Shown here: positions 1 through 13,900 of the stretch, piece after piece
Layout of the letters: every line of letters starts with the position of its first letter
Numbering within the stretch: the first letter of the stretch is position 1
DNA from: Bugula neritina
Lineage: Eukaryota > Bryozoa > Gymnolaemata > Cheilostomatida > Bugulidae
Assembly: GCA_964035545.1 (NCBI GenBank)
Contig: OZ037767.1
Coordinates: forward strand, 1,926,680 to 1,990,679
Direction of reading: 5' to 3'
DNA: 64,000 bases
Notes under the pieces: model-generated
The model's input: the letters and a program-made list of their open reading frames with translations, nothing else
Told to the model about the DNA's origin: nothing
Database searches by the model: none
Translations under genes and position numbers: made by a program

Positions 1-275
1 ATACTGTAGGGTCACTATTTGCTTTTGCTTATTCCATAATATTACAATGTACTGAAAAATGCAATTCATATTATCCACTAATGTTCGGAATAAGCTTCAA
101 AAATGACCAAAAGTGAAGGACATTTAACAGCAACAGAAATAAAATAAAATAACAGAAGTACGAACTTTATTGCGTCATTAATTTAAATTTCATTAGTTGT
201 AGAAATATGTTCACTTTTGGAAGAGTCTAGAAAATGCAATACTGTACAAAGAGCGCGTGCACAAGCAACACCAAC

Positions 276-2005
276 CTTTAGAAATACTCAGTATCCCAGA
301 TATCATGGCAATATGGCCGAACCTCAATTCCACATCAGGAGGACATAACTTCTGGTACTCAACAAACAGGTCGGTCTTCCTCAGTATGATTATGTTGCAC
401 AAAGCTGTACCTGCTAGCGCGCTAACCTCTATGTGCTCAGACTATAACATAGTTCAAACTAATCATTGCACCAGCTACAAACCTACTGGCAAGAAGAGGA
501 ATGAGTAAACTTATACTTTTCTACAATAATTCAAGTGATAATTTATATGCCGAGAATAAAGCCGTGAACTGTGTGACTCACACACTCTGCAGAGGTAGGA
601 AAGAGTATAGTCTGCAGTAAACTGGCGATTTCCGAAAGTCTTGACTCATCAAGATGTCTGCCAAACTGGCAGACGGATATCATCAACTAGAAAGACAATG
701 TAATTCATTCACTAAATTGAGCAATAATTGACTTTAAACTTTTGATTCATATCCTCTAAACAAAAGCTTGTTGTTATTTAAATAGATATATGAATATGTG
801 ACCTACTATGAGTGACCAATGAGTGACCTTCTCACACTGACTGTTGAGTTACGAAAATAAAAAATATAAAATCCTACACAATCACAACACCATAAAAATA
901 AAGCAAGCACAACCACATAATATTCACTGATTACAACTAGCGCCATAAACCTAGCCAACACACACACCACCGCATCTGAAACAAACTGCAAAATCTTACA
1001 CGTAGCGCTCTTTGACTTCTTGTAAGACTTTCATCTATATTGTATCCAGAATTAGCAGAGCCAGCATTGTGTGGTAACACGCACTCTTCTATGTAACTGT
1101 GTAATACCATTCTTATTAACTCCAGCAAGAGGGGAACTTCATCACATGATTGAAGAACAGTAAAGTTTTCCCAAACAAATATCACTGTAAATAAACAAAT
1201 AATAGGATCTAGTCATGCGCAGTGAGTGAGTGAGTAAGTGAGTGAGTGAGTGAGTGAGTAAGTGAGTGAGTGAGTGAGTGAGTGAGTGAGTGAGTGAGTG
1301 AGTGAGTGAGTGAGTGAGTGAGTGAGTCAAACATTGAATATTGAAAATCAACAATCAAATATAAATTAGCTATTGAATTATAAAACATTCTAGACTATCT
1401 TTATACTAATCAGTACTGGGAAGATATAATAAAATAAACAAAATTATTTTTTAGAAATTAGAATTTAAAATACAACAACCAATCTATAAGAATAAACAAA
1501 TATACCATAGAAAGATAAAATGTAATGAATAAATTGGTAAGGAAGACTTACGTTTGTTAAGTACAGTAACACTTATACTTGAATTCACAGTTGGTACTAA
1601 TCTTGACACGCTACTTGCTAGGAGAGATTCATTTCCTTTACAGACCTCCAACAATCGCTGAATAAAAGTGAACAAGTTTACACATGTCTGTGGAAGTTGC
1701 CTTCTTCCTTAGACATGATCGTGACATTTAGAACATTAGATATCATGTAGAAGTTTCAACTCAATAAATGGCAAAATATTTGTTCCGCCAAAAATTAATG
1801 GGAACTTTCTTTTAATGGCACATTAAGTAACCATCAGTTTTCAAATCACAATTGAAAGGTTGAAATAAATCTCGAGCACAATAACCTTTATATGCTGGTT
1901 TCAGTCTACAGCTTTTGCTTTATAATAGACATATTATACCTTGCATATCTCCTTTAACCTGTCACCAGATTCAGAAAATAGTATGAACTCTTCTATAGGC
2001 TCCAT
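276..2005 (-). CDS. Unidentified gene, 5' part only (4 exons; continues off left edge)
   Basis: Four minus-strand exons join in phase: 1940-2005 (starts with ATG), 1552-1657, 1000-1184 and 276-441. Splice sites are GT-AG with phases 0, 1, 0. They give about 174 residues beginning MEPIEEFILF. The translation looks all-helical, rich in Leu/Ile/Val with short polar breaks, as in HEAT/ARM-type scaffold proteins. I do not recognise the family; a THADA/Trm732-like N-terminus was considered only because of the general helical pattern. The last donor (GTTGGT at 270-275) is weak, so the end of exon 4 is uncertain. The remainder of the gene lies outside the window. Confidence 0.5.
1219..1327. repeat. 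GTGA tetranucleotide microsatellite
   Basis: About 27 copies of GTGA/GTAA with very few interruptions. It lies in intron 2 of the unidentified minus-strand gene, about 35 bases upstream of the exon 3 acceptor. The Leu-Thr-His-Ser reading frame across it is an artefact of the repeat. Confidence 0.95.
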
Positions 2006-4035
2006 GTTTCACACTTCCAACATAGTATAGCGCCTATAAAACAACCATAAAATTAAAGAATTACGTTCAAAATGAAATGCAAATTCATATATGCGTAGCA
2101 AAAAATTAAACTTTTGACTAATAAAGGAAATTTTTGTAGCTAAAACTAATACCCACATATTAAACTATACAAATATAACTATACTACTATTTTTATTGTA
2201 TCATCATTAGGCTATATTACCATATATGATATGATTACAATAATAAATATAAGTTACTGAGAAAGCACAACTCCCAAAATTTGTAACTATAACTATGCTC
2301 ATGCTAGACCCTAGTAGCAATAGTTACACTGAAGACTTGAGACATGCAGTTGCAGGTGACAGGGATGAACTATTGAAACTCAAACTTGAAACTAATCATA
2401 AATTTAAAATAAAATCTAAACAAATTATAATTTTAAAACTTACAAGTACTAGTAGAACTAGAGTATAGAATTATAAGTAGATCAAGATGTAAATTGTAAT
2501 CCTAAGGCTAATGAACCAGAACTAACTCTAAGATTTATTAATATTTATAATCATAATGATTTATTGATTATTATAACCATTATGATAATTATAATAACAC
2601 TTGAACCAAGACTAATATAGTTATTATTACATATTTATTATACTAATAGTTATAGTATTACTAATACTAATAGTAATACAAATTGAAATAGTAATAGTTT
2701 TGCTTTTCTTTCAATTCTCATATGTGGCTATCTTAGCCTGAAATTTGCAAAAAGTTTGCGTGTACAATCGGGGAGAGAAATTGAATTAGTTTAATCAACA
2801 AAATTCAGCCCTGCTCCTACAGTATTATATTTGTAGACCCGGGTCTTTTTGAACTTGATAGTTCAGTGGTCAGAAGTTACAAAAAGCCTTCGACTTTTGC
2901 CAGTAGTAGAGTTATTCTTCCTTTGCAGCCAAATTCTAGCTTTTCTTTTAAAAAAGGAAACGCTTTTATTTTAAGAAAACTGAGCAACATTTTTATCTTA
3001 TACAAACTAATATTTTGTTTAATTTTATTATGCAAAAATTATTTTCGTGATAAATAAATTTAAAGCAATAGGTTTGCAAATGTACAGAATAATCAGCAAA
3101 GGAATAGCTTTGTCAGTGAACAAAACTAGAATGTTGACCCAGAGACAAGGTCATCAAGGCCAAACTTTACACACTCGCAAGTCGCAGGCAATCAATGGTC
3201 GCGAAAACAATTTAGTGAACTAAAACTTATTTCTGGGGTGACTATGACTTTCATATGTAAGCTAAAAGTGTGTAACTTTTATATTATGTATGTGATTAAT
3301 CATTATCATTATATTAGAGCCTGATAGTAATGAATAATTTATGTGATCATTGCTATTATTATTAATATTATATCATAATCATAATGATAATGATAAATCA
3401 TAATGATAATCATAAAATGAAATCACAATAACCACCACAATCACAATGACAATAGTTATGAAAACATCAAGAGCAAAACTAATACTAGTAATTATTAGCC
3501 ATACTATTACTAATATCAGGTCTAATAATAATATTAATAATAATTCTAAATAGCTAACAAGTAATACTAATACTAATAGTAATAGGTTTGAATCAAATCC
3601 GTAAAATTTTATAAGTCTCTTGTCAATATTAAAACTAAATAATTAAATATGCTATTAGAACGATTGCTTTTAATTTTATTGTTAAGGTTCATCAGCTGTA
3701 TTATAATCTACTATAAGATCAAATAATAATTATAAGTATAAAAATAATTTAAGATATTATGATTATGCTTATGTACTTTGACTTCAATATAAAAAAGAAT
3801 ATAACAATAATAGGCATATCTTTATGCGACTTTCCTCACCAGTACAGTAATACTAAATTCTGGTTTTTGCTATTGTCGACTACCTTACAGAATAGACCTA
3901 GAGTCTAAAATATAATTATAAATATGTTTTGAAATCAATTTTTGCATTGGCTATTATTATATTTTACTTCAGGTTATTGATATGGCTCAGAGGGAACTTT
4001 ACCTGTAAACTGTCAGTACCATTGACTTTCCTATA
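2006..4035. other. Divergent intergenic region
   Basis: About 2 kb between the divergently transcribed unidentified gene and UBXN11. It is very AT-rich with short TAAT/ATAAT runs and no convincing coding exon. A pyrimidine tract ending in AG at 3961-3972 may be the acceptor of a UBXN11 5'-UTR exon. No recognisable transposon or RNA gene was seen. Confidence 0.6.
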
Positions 4036-7000
4036 ATGAGTTCACCAATATCTAGTTTGAAAAAGGGCAAGAAAGGCCCATTAAATTTACCAACAACAGT
4101 GTAAGTGATTTTATTGTGTTTTTTTGTGAATTTAGTATTAAATTCCCATTTGATTTATTAGACTAAAATCTTCATGAACTTGGTATGTGATTATTTTTAA
4201 GATTTCAACAGCTTTATATCGATAGTGAAATTAAAGCTTATGTACTTGTTGCGCTTCAGTGGAAGCAATGTACCTTATCGTCACCATGACGACCCACTGT
4301 TAGAGGAAGTGACATCACACCTCATCAATAAAAAGCAAGGCATGCTTTCCCAGCACAGTTATATATCTGATCCAAAGCCCGGTGCTCCTTCTGATATAGA
4401 TCTGATGCAAACCATGATGTCACGAATAGCTGTTTTAGAAAAACAAAATCAATTGCAAGCAAAGCAAATTCAGGACAAGGTATGTATATTGTACATGTAA
4501 TATGGTGTGTTATGATGTACATCTTTGTGTTATGTTTTACATTTGTAATACATTTGCTCTACTCTCGTGTTGTGATGTACAGGATAGAAGGATCAGTGTG
4601 CTGGATGATAAATGTCGCTTGTACCAGAAAGTTAACTTGGAAGAAGCTCATTCCCCGAGATATGTGACTGATCTAGAGTCGCGTTGTCTCTCTCTCCAAA
4701 AACAGATTTCAGAGATGGAGGTGCCAGATTCTTCTATTTCTATGCTGATTTTCATTGGAGCAGCCATTATCTTCGTGCTCATTTTTTCTTAGAAATTTAA
4801 ACAAATACTAGCAAAATGAGCATATTTTATAACCGCTTATTATTTTGAAATTAGCTTGTTTATTCAATCAATATAGAGTTGAATGTAGGTACTAAACTCA
4901 GCTCCAATCACTTTTAAAGAGTATAGAAATATATGAACAAATTAAAAACAGAATTGTGATACATGACAGGAGTTTCTGTTGGATTATGGAATGGTTTGGG
5001 TTGGCAATCAAGAAGATGACCTTGATGATTCTGATGACCTCATTACTATTACTAACACCGCAGGTCAGTATTTCCTGTCATTACTCACCACTTTGCCGGT
5101 CAACATGTGGTCAGAAGGAATTTAATCCTAAACTCTACAAAATGGCTCTAATGAGTATAACTCATTATCTGATTTATTATAATCTAAGGAGCTGATAGAC
5201 TGACCTGAGATTATCATAATTTTGAAACTTAAAAGCTACTTACAAACGTTAACATAAAATACTATGCATACATGTTCATGGTTTTTGGTTTGAATCCAAG
5301 AGTTATTTACTCTATGCCTTTGCAAGAAAATAAGAAATGTGTTATCCCAATCTTTAGAAAGAAGCTCAAACTACCTTATTTTAAAATATTTAATTTGTTT
5401 TTGAAAGAAATAAAAATTACAATTTATTGCTTTCAGTGGTTTCATTTTCACTTAATATCATGTAATACATTTTTTAACTTCTTTTCACTTGCTAATTGTG
5501 TAGTGAATTCTGAAATTTTCTTTTCAATCACCTGGAAAAGCTAGTTGTGTCCTAGGGAAAGACTGAAAGATTTGTTCAATTGGAAGCTGTAATTTTATGT
5601 TTAACTTTTTATATAACTAGTACTACGCTCTTTAGGTGAAATGTGGGACCCCAACAGTTCAAGAACTAACAGCAGAGCTCAGTCTAACAACTCCAACCCA
5701 CACAACATAGACTTTGACAAGATTCTGGAAAATATAAAGGAGCTAAATGTCTTGGCCGGTGAAGGAGAAACTCAAATTGAGAAAACGAAGTCTGGAGCCA
5801 GGTTTAAGGTTAGAGTCAAAGTTTTATAATAATGTATAAGTTGACTGTTTGCTGAGCTAAGGAGTTATCTTACCTTAGACAAAATTGGAGTTTTAATTGA
5901 TGTTTTCTTGCTCATAATTTCTTTACTGTTTCATTTTTCTTTGATACCTGTTGAACAGTTAGCACAATCTAAATATTTATATTGATTTGGGCCTAATATG
6001 TACATTTATAGATTTCTTAAAAGTTTGGTTTTCATTTTCATTTATGTATTTTTCTAAAGAAAATGCAATATTTAATATCTGTTTGTTATTATAACTGTAT
6101 GCATGAATGAATACACACTTACTCCTTCTCAATTAGTATTAATAAGCATTGATGCTTAGATTAGTGGTCTTATCATTACATATTTAGAATGTTTATTTTG
6201 CCATTTATGGTATTAAGCTATGTAAGAAACAGATTGAATGATGATGCAATAACAATGTGCTCTTGTGTTGCAGAGGCCTGATCCTGTTCAGCTGATACTC
6301 TACCAGAACGGTATTGTCATGTTTGATGGGCCATTTCGGTCGTATGAAGAGCAGAGTACAGCTGTGTGTATAGCCGACCTTGTAGATGGCTACTTCCCCA
6401 CAGAGCTACAAACTAGATACCCTGATGGTGTTCCATTCAAGGTATTGCTTTAAGCATCCGTGTCTGCCATCTTTCTTTCTGGTAAATAGTTTTGAACTTC
6501 TATATATTTCTTGTTCACATTTCGTAAAAGCATGTTGATAAATTTCATATTAGAGTGAAGTTAGATTTATTTTGGTGATATAGAGTCGGTATTCTGTAGA
6601 CACACCATGGTAACGTCCTAATATTAAAACTCTACAGGTTGTAGACAAAAGGTCAGTCATATTTGAGCAACAGAAACCAGCTAAAGTGTTCACTGGCCCA
6701 GGGCAATCTGTTGGGGGGGATTCCCAACCCTCTCGACTTATTCCATCTGTTCTAAATAAAAACACTCAAGCTACGGCAAACGTAGAGTCTTCAGTGCCAG
6801 GTAACGCAAGTTATTTTATATCATACAGTATATTGTATCATACAGTATATCATACAGTATATTATATCATACAGTATATCATACAGTATATTATACAGTA
6901 TATTATATCATACAGCATATTATATCATACATTATATTATATCATACAGTATATCATACAGTATATTATATCATACAGTATATAATATAGTATATTATAT

Positions 7001-8420
7001 CATACAGTATATTATATCATACAGTGTATTATATCATACAGTATATTATACAGTATATTGTATCATACAGTATACTATATCATACAGTATATTATATCAT
7101 ACAGTATACTATATCATACAGTATATTGTATCATACAGTATACTATATCATACAGTATATTATATCATACAGTATATTATTTTATAGCAAATTATTTCTG
7201 TCATTGCAGGTAAAAAGTTGACAGCTGACCAGTTCCTTTCTCATTTACCTGCATCGGTGATAAGAAGAGGCAAAGTAATTGATATCAGGAGCTCACTAAC
7301 TGACACACTGAAAGGCCAGGAGAGGGAGGTTTGCCCCGTTACCGTGGTACACACTGAAACAATGCAAGAGATCAAGGACAGGTAAAAACTATATCTATAT
7401 AATAATTGAGCTCTTCTAATAGATTAATTATAATACTTGTGGTTAGTTCTTCAATACTAGTAGATATTCTGTCAGCTTTTTCTGTGTGATATGTTGTTTT
7501 ATAGCATTGTCGATATGCAAGCTTTTAGAGAAAAAGCTACAGATAGATTTTGGTGTAATAGCTAGTGCTTTTTTAGTGATCTGAAATCACTATTTATATT
7601 ATACTACCCAATCGTATAACATGCATTGTATTTAGTTAATGCATTCATTGCAATCCTATATTATATATACTCATAAAAATTGACACTATTAATTTTAAAG
7701 ATAGATGCGTTGTGTTTTAGATTCTAGATTTTTCTCTCAATTGGTTCTAAATTTTTGGTATATAGTTTTGTATATATTGAAGTTACATTAAAAACATATT
7801 AGAGACTCATCATAGCAAATTATTTTTGCTTTGGAAGTTTTTTCAAGTCATTCTCTAAAGGGGAGTTAAAACAGCCCCTTCAAAACAAATTAAACTGATT
7901 CTAACAGTATTAGGCTATTCAATTGGTTCACAGGCTAGATATAGATGAGAGCGTTAGACCACCGTCTGGTAGAAACATCACAACTCTCAGAATTAAAGAC
8001 ATAAACAATCATACTTACGTTCTGAAGATGAAATTCTCTGATACTATTGGTGATGTAATGTCTTATATCAATGATCTTAGGTAAGACTTTCCACCAATCA
8101 GGTATCAGCTACTATCAACTATTGTGTTCATACACTGCATATTGACCAATCAGGTATCAGCTTTGTTGAAAGCTACAAGTTAGCTACTCAGAAAGCAAAT
8201 AAATAGTTATTTATTCGATTTTTAGTCATTTTTACTATAGAATTTAAATTTGAAATTATTTTAGCAGTTTTTGTTATGCATTGTTCAAAGGGATTCATCC
8301 AGCTATGAATACAGACTAGTGTCAACGTTCCCTAGTAAAGTTTACGAAGATTTCACTGAAAGTTTATTCACTGCTGGACTGACACCGAACGCATCACTAC
8401 ACATTAGAATCTGCAAGTGA
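4036..8420 (+). CDS. UBXN11: UBX domain-containing protein 11 (socius-like)
   Basis: Ten exons: 4036-4100, 4260-4479, 4583-4720, 4970-5063, 5636-5808, 6274-6441, 6638-6800, 7210-7381, 7934-8080 and 8291-8420. They sum to 1470 bases, or 489 residues, close to the roughly 520 of human UBXN11. The N-terminus MSSPISSLKKGKK resembles the human start. A coiled coil follows at about 75-130. A SEP domain spans about 185-290, with YQNGIVMFDGPF and GYFPTELQTRYPDGVPFK. The C-terminal UBX domain is about 400-489. UBX and SEP domains bind the AAA ATPase p97; UBXN11 is also reported to bind Rnd GTPases. The intron 3 donor (GTGCCA) is weak, and read-through gives a hydrophobic end (see findings). It converges on TTLL2. 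Confidence 0.9.
6823..7180. repeat. Minisatellite filling UBXN11 intron 7
   Basis: Roughly 17-19 base units of the type CATACAGTATATTATAT fill nearly all of the 409-base intron 7 (6801-7209). The array begins about 20 bases after the donor and stops about 30 bases before the acceptor. Each unit contains a TACAG that looks like a 3' splice site. The Ile-Gln-Tyr open frames across it are repeat artefacts. Confidence 0.9.
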
Positions 8421-8590
8421 CACGACTACAACTCCATACAACTAGCTGTTAGCAGACTCACCAGTATCAATATTAGATTATCAGTTCCTCTGTAGTCAAG
8501 TCTATTCAAGTGTAAATTGGTAAATCTGATGCACAGAGTTTGGCTAAGTGATATTATTTTATCCGTCCACAAAGATGATATTGTTTTTGC

Positions 8591-8596
8591 AATAAA
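8591..8596 (+). terminator. Polyadenylation signal, UBXN11
   Basis: Canonical AATAAA downstream of the UBXN11 stop codon and in the same direction. Confidence 0.6.
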
Positions 8597-9065
8597 ATAT
8601 GTAAGAAAATTGATATTTTATAAATGCAGCTGCTAACAACTAAAACATATCTTATCTTCATTTAACATAGTAACTATGACTGTTGGCTACTGGTTGTTAT
8701 TTTTACTAATTTGAATTGCCTGTACTTTGAGTCGCTTTCATCATTATAACTATAAATGATTAGTGTTCCTTTACATTGTGATAGCATTCCGAGATCCTGG
8801 GGGAGGGGGGGGGTAAGCATTTCTGCGGTTTTTTCTCCTAAAGATGTTACAGTAAATAAATGTTGTTAATATTATGTTGCAGCAACAAGATTTCACATAA
8901 ATAGTCCTCACAATTTTTTGTTAAATTTCAATAAATTATATTTTAATAAATTTGTTATAGAATAAAAAATAACAATAGATATAAAATAAAAGTATAATAG
9001 TTTAGGAAAATAAATAATTTCGGCTACTGGCCACAAGGGGTCGAAAAAAGTAACATTTTACAGCT

Positions 9066-9215
9066 AGCGCAATAGCACTATTACATAGCACTATATTACC
9101 AAAACCATAGCGCTATATTACCATAACCATAGCACTATATCACTATTACTATAGCGCGGTAGAACTAGTACTATAGCATTATATCACTATTACTATATAA
9201 TGCTATTACATAGCA
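9066..9215. repeat. Degenerate tandem repeat, CATAGCACTATAT type
   Basis: Seven or so imperfect units built on CATAGCRCTATAT-TACCA in the 3' flank of TTLL2. Units diverge in length (about 16-30 bases). Confidence 0.7.
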
Positions 9216-9404
9216 CTGCAGCACCAAGATCATGAGTTCAATACAGCAAAATGACAGTCAACAGTATGATACAGAGTTCTAGGGGATCTTCTGTTCTCAT
9301 CTTCAAAAACATACAAACTAGCGGTAACGTCTCCAACCAGAGTAACAGTCGACCTTGAGAGATGAGGCTATAATGTATCACAACTACAGCACAAGGGCCT
9401 GAAG

Positions 9405-10879
9405 CTATGTTCTTAGAGGTGGAAATGGTGATATAATGTTAACATTTATAGACTTGTTGTATCCTCGACTACCAGCATTTCCTGTCGAACCTTTACATTG
9501 GTGATCACTAATTTTACTTCTACAACACAATATTGCTCAATATTCACATGTGTAGCTGACATTACAAGTAAAACATGATAACCAAAACTCGAGTTATATT
9601 TTGAACATTCAAAAAGCTGCAAAAGTAGAGTTTCTTAGACTTACCGTATCATTTGATGGGTTTCTATAACCATTTGTCGTGGACTGAGTTGTTTAGCAGA
9701 AGTTATGGTATTAAAGGGGTAGGTCAAGTGGAAGCCCCCAGCTACCAGTTTTGTCTCTAAGGCTATAATATAAAGTTATGTATAATACATCATGAACAAC
9801 TATGGTTAAAATCTGACATTACAATGCTATAAAATGAGATGCAGTGTATTAGATCTTGATCGGTTATGGTTTTATATTCAAGCACATGGGTAGACAACTT
9901 ACTGTGCTATAATAATCCAGTGAAGCTGTGCTGGGCGTACAGACTACCACATCTTAGCATTTTGCTTTCTTACATCTGGACAAAAGTTACCAACTTTCTT
10001 GCACACCAAAACAGGTATTTATTTACCTGCTTTTTTCTCTAGCGAGCCAAGTCTTTTTATAACCAGAGAGCCAGATTCTTGCCTCCACGGCTTGCTATAA
10101 CACTTGGGTTGGGGATTCGTGCGTCTTGAGAAACCAAGGCTAGACGATGGAGCCTGGGCTAGCATCGAGGAATTACTTCTATTTGGTATTTGCTTACGTC
10201 TCAATGGATCATCTGCAACAGTAACTCAGTCGTCTGCTACAATAACTCAGTAGTCTGCAACAGTAACTCAGTAGTCTGCTACAATAACTCAGTCATTTGC
10301 TAATTTCAGTCCGTGAACAGCTACATATATTATTCAACTAACAAAAACTTCTAATAACCAACTTAATTTGCACTCCCCCCTGAAATTATAAAAAATTCTG
10401 TTTAAATTTTAAACTCATCAAATTTATTTTAAAACTTCTCATTGCAAGTGTGACTATCTGTCAAGGTGAATATTTACACGAATAGCTGCCGACTAGATTT
10501 GACGAAGAGAGTTGACTCAAGCTACAACTTAGTATGTTGGCTGCGTGCACACTTTCTTCATCGTCCTCGCTGACACAAATCTCTGAGCTGTCATTGGCTG
10601 ACAGACAGCATCTGGAATTGACATTCTACAAGAAAGTAGGATAAATTCTCAACAAGCAAGAGACAAAATTTTATTCTTTGCCAACACATATATACTGACA
10701 CATAGAGTCTAGTGACACATACTATATATTGACACATACTATATACTAACACATACTATATACTGACACATACTATAGACTGACACATACTAGCATATCT
10801 ACCGACACATAATAGTATATACTGACACATACTAGTATATATGCTGACACATACTAGTATATATACTGATACACACTAG

Positions 10880-10934
<55 letters not shown>

Positions 10935-13900
10935 TGACACATACTAGTATATACTGTAACATATTGTATACTGACACATACTAGTATATACTGTAATATA
11001 CTATATACTGACACATACTATATGCTGACACATACAGACTATATTGTGTTTTCTAGAGAATGATTAGCACAAAGAGCACACAACTCTGAAATGTGCAAGG
11101 ATGTGATACTTAAGTATTTGTTACAGTAGGGCATTAATACACAGCAGGGCACAACAACAAGAAAATAGCATACAGCACGGCCAGGTCTAAGCTGAGGCAG
11201 TTTGGTGACCATAGAATGAGGTCTACGGGATAGGAGTTGCCTCCCATCGGACACCCATGATGAGCTGCGCACTACTGCTGCTTGTTTCACTGTTTTGGTA
11301 GTCTGAGAACCATCTTCAGGCCTAAAGTCCATCAAATCGATCAAATCAGAGAGCATTTCCTTCTTGATGCTATCTGTCGGACAGTCATTGCTGAGTGATG
11401 GCGAAAAATTGACCTCTAATAGCCAGGGCTTCAGGTTGCTGTCTACTAAGATGTCAAAGCCGTAGAGCTCAAAGCAGTTAGAAGTACGAGGGACTTCAGA
11501 CACCTGAGGTATGATAGTCAAGTTAATGATGAGAATGATCTGCCACCATAGACTGTGGTCATCAATATGTCGCTGATGAAAGTAATGTCGGAGTTGTTTT
11601 ATCGTCCACTTAGAGCCGTGACCGATGCCGGCTTTGTCAACATTGTATGCTGAAGAAAATCTGTTAATAGATGTATTTGTGAGGTGAGAATACAGATTGC
11701 CAAGAGTAGACAAGTCATATTTCTCGCATGAAAACCTCACTATTCCATCATTGTACAGATATATTACCAGGGGGTGATAACTCATAACTGCGACATACAA
11801 ACGAATGTCAAATTTGTGTCCGTGAATGAGAAAGGGGTTGGTTATATACTGCTGGACTACTGTGTTTGTGTCGTATTGAAGCTCGGATAATTCTCGAATG
11901 ATAGAAATACCTCGACCACGAGATAGGTCGGCTGGCTTACAGATCCAACATGGCAACTTATCTACAAAACAAGCCACGCCCACCGGCTATATATTGCATA
12001 TAACAATATACACACAGAGTTGGTGGTTACAAGCAGGCATTGGGGTTTCACACACTAAAGCATTTTATTTGCAAGTTATTTCACTACAAACAGAGGTGCC
12101 CATAAGGCTATGGCTGTAAACTTATTTATACATTTGATGTTAGCTTAAGAGTTTAAAGGACATTTGAGTTTCAGTATGACAGTGTGTAAACTTTTCATGC
12201 CTCCAATGAACAAAGATTCTTTCACGCTGCAAATTTTTTAATAAGTTGACTATTTTTAAACAAATAAAGAAGTTCATTCAACTGAAACTGATTGTGTTAG
12301 TAAAAACTTGAACAAAAAAAATTTCCTGTCAACCCCAAACCCCCCTCAGTCCATAACCTAGCTTTATAAACTTAAGATCACCTATGGATCTTGGGCTATA
12401 TAAAAGCTCAAGTTGCTAAACTTAACTGAATAGAATGAGCTCTTTGTTTAACCTTTTGATGACTTTTCTTATCAATAGAACAGCAGCAACAAACCATTGC
12501 TATGCAAACAAAGCACTAACAAAGTTACATAACTACCAAACAATGGAGACATTTTATAGCTGCCGCTGATAAGAAAATTCTATACCCCTAAATGGAAAAC
12601 ATAAACAGTATTTATTTAATAGTTGAGTTTTTAGATAGTTGATAGTTGTATTCATAGAGGGGTGGTAATAGCTACCCTGTGTATTGGGAAAATGCCAAAT
12701 ATTTATAGAAATTGTGAAATGGAATAGAATTGAAATAAAATTAGAAAGGTTTTAAATTGGCCATTAAACTAAATAAAATCTTAGCTGCTGAATACATAGA
12801 TATAGTCAGATGATGGTTTATGTTGGAAATCTTAGCTTTATATTCCACATGTTCCACAACCACAGCACAATACTAATGATGGCTAGCTCAAAATCAATTT
12901 CTCATTACGGCTAACATCAAAGCTTCAGGTTCCTAATCCATTGATTTCCATGATGTCATAATTTTTCAAGTAAATATAAGAACAACTATAGACACTATAA
13001 GATAACCCACAACAGCTACAACATGAAAATCAATACAACACAATATTTTGACCCCAACTTAAAAATGCCGTTAGAAGCAATCAAAATGAAAGAGAGGTTC
13101 TAATGCAGCGCAGAGTTCACTATATTATTATTTCTTAAAACCGTCGTATAAAACTACATAGTACACTCAGCAGATAAGTAAGTAAAAACAACACGAAGTA
13201 TTTGCTTGTAATATATCCAAGATGACTTGTGACTTCAAACATTATCTAACAGTCTACTGTCTTCTCACAAGTCAATGAAATGTGAACTTGCAAATCCTTT
13301 CTAGAATAACTAATTTGCAGACATATAAAATGAACATTAACCCAAAATATATCACTTCAGTTGCAGAATACCAATGCCATTTGCCTCATCAAGGAAACAA
13401 TTGTACGACACCATAAAACAACACAACATATTAAAGAAAAAAAATATCAAAGATTGTAAATTATGTAAACATTTCGCATTACAACATTCAAATTTAAACT
13501 TAAATTTGTTATATTTAGAGAAATTTAGCAAATAAATTAACCAAACCTGTTTTGGTTTTGTCTGCTTGGTGTGAGAATTCTTGTGTAAATTTACGATAAT
13601 CATTTGGAAGAATGTAGGAGTGGGGAGCGAAGTTGTAGGCGAAGCCATGCAGGGCGTGTTGGAGCTTCAGAAGTCTTGCCAAGCAGTCTTTACGAGTTAT
13701 ACCTATCAAAATGACAAATGCATTATTAATTATTTTGGCTAGTGTAAACATTCACAAGTTTTTTTCGTAATAGTTTTTATATTCTTTGCATATATTACTT
13801 CAAATAATTATTCTATCAATTCAGAATTTTACTGAATTGTTTTATGGAATATTAGATAGAACCACAATAACTATATTTGTGCTAACAAAAGTTGACGAAA

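Larger units (their letters stand above)
8421..9404. other. Convergent intergenic region, UBXN11/TTLL2 3' ends
   Basis: It contains AATAAA at 8591-8596, 171 bases past the UBXN11 stop and its likely polyadenylation signal. A G-run follows near 8800-8813. At about 9066-9215 lies a degenerate tandem repeat of AGCACTATATTACC-type units. No coding exon was seen. Confidence 0.6.

Noticed and set aside
1142-1354. Leu-Thr-His-Ser repeat frame
   Set aside because: Translation of the GTGA microsatellite.
6686-7221. Ile-Gln-Tyr-rich frames
   Set aside because: UBXN11 exon 7 running on into an intronic repeat; the downstream part is intron.
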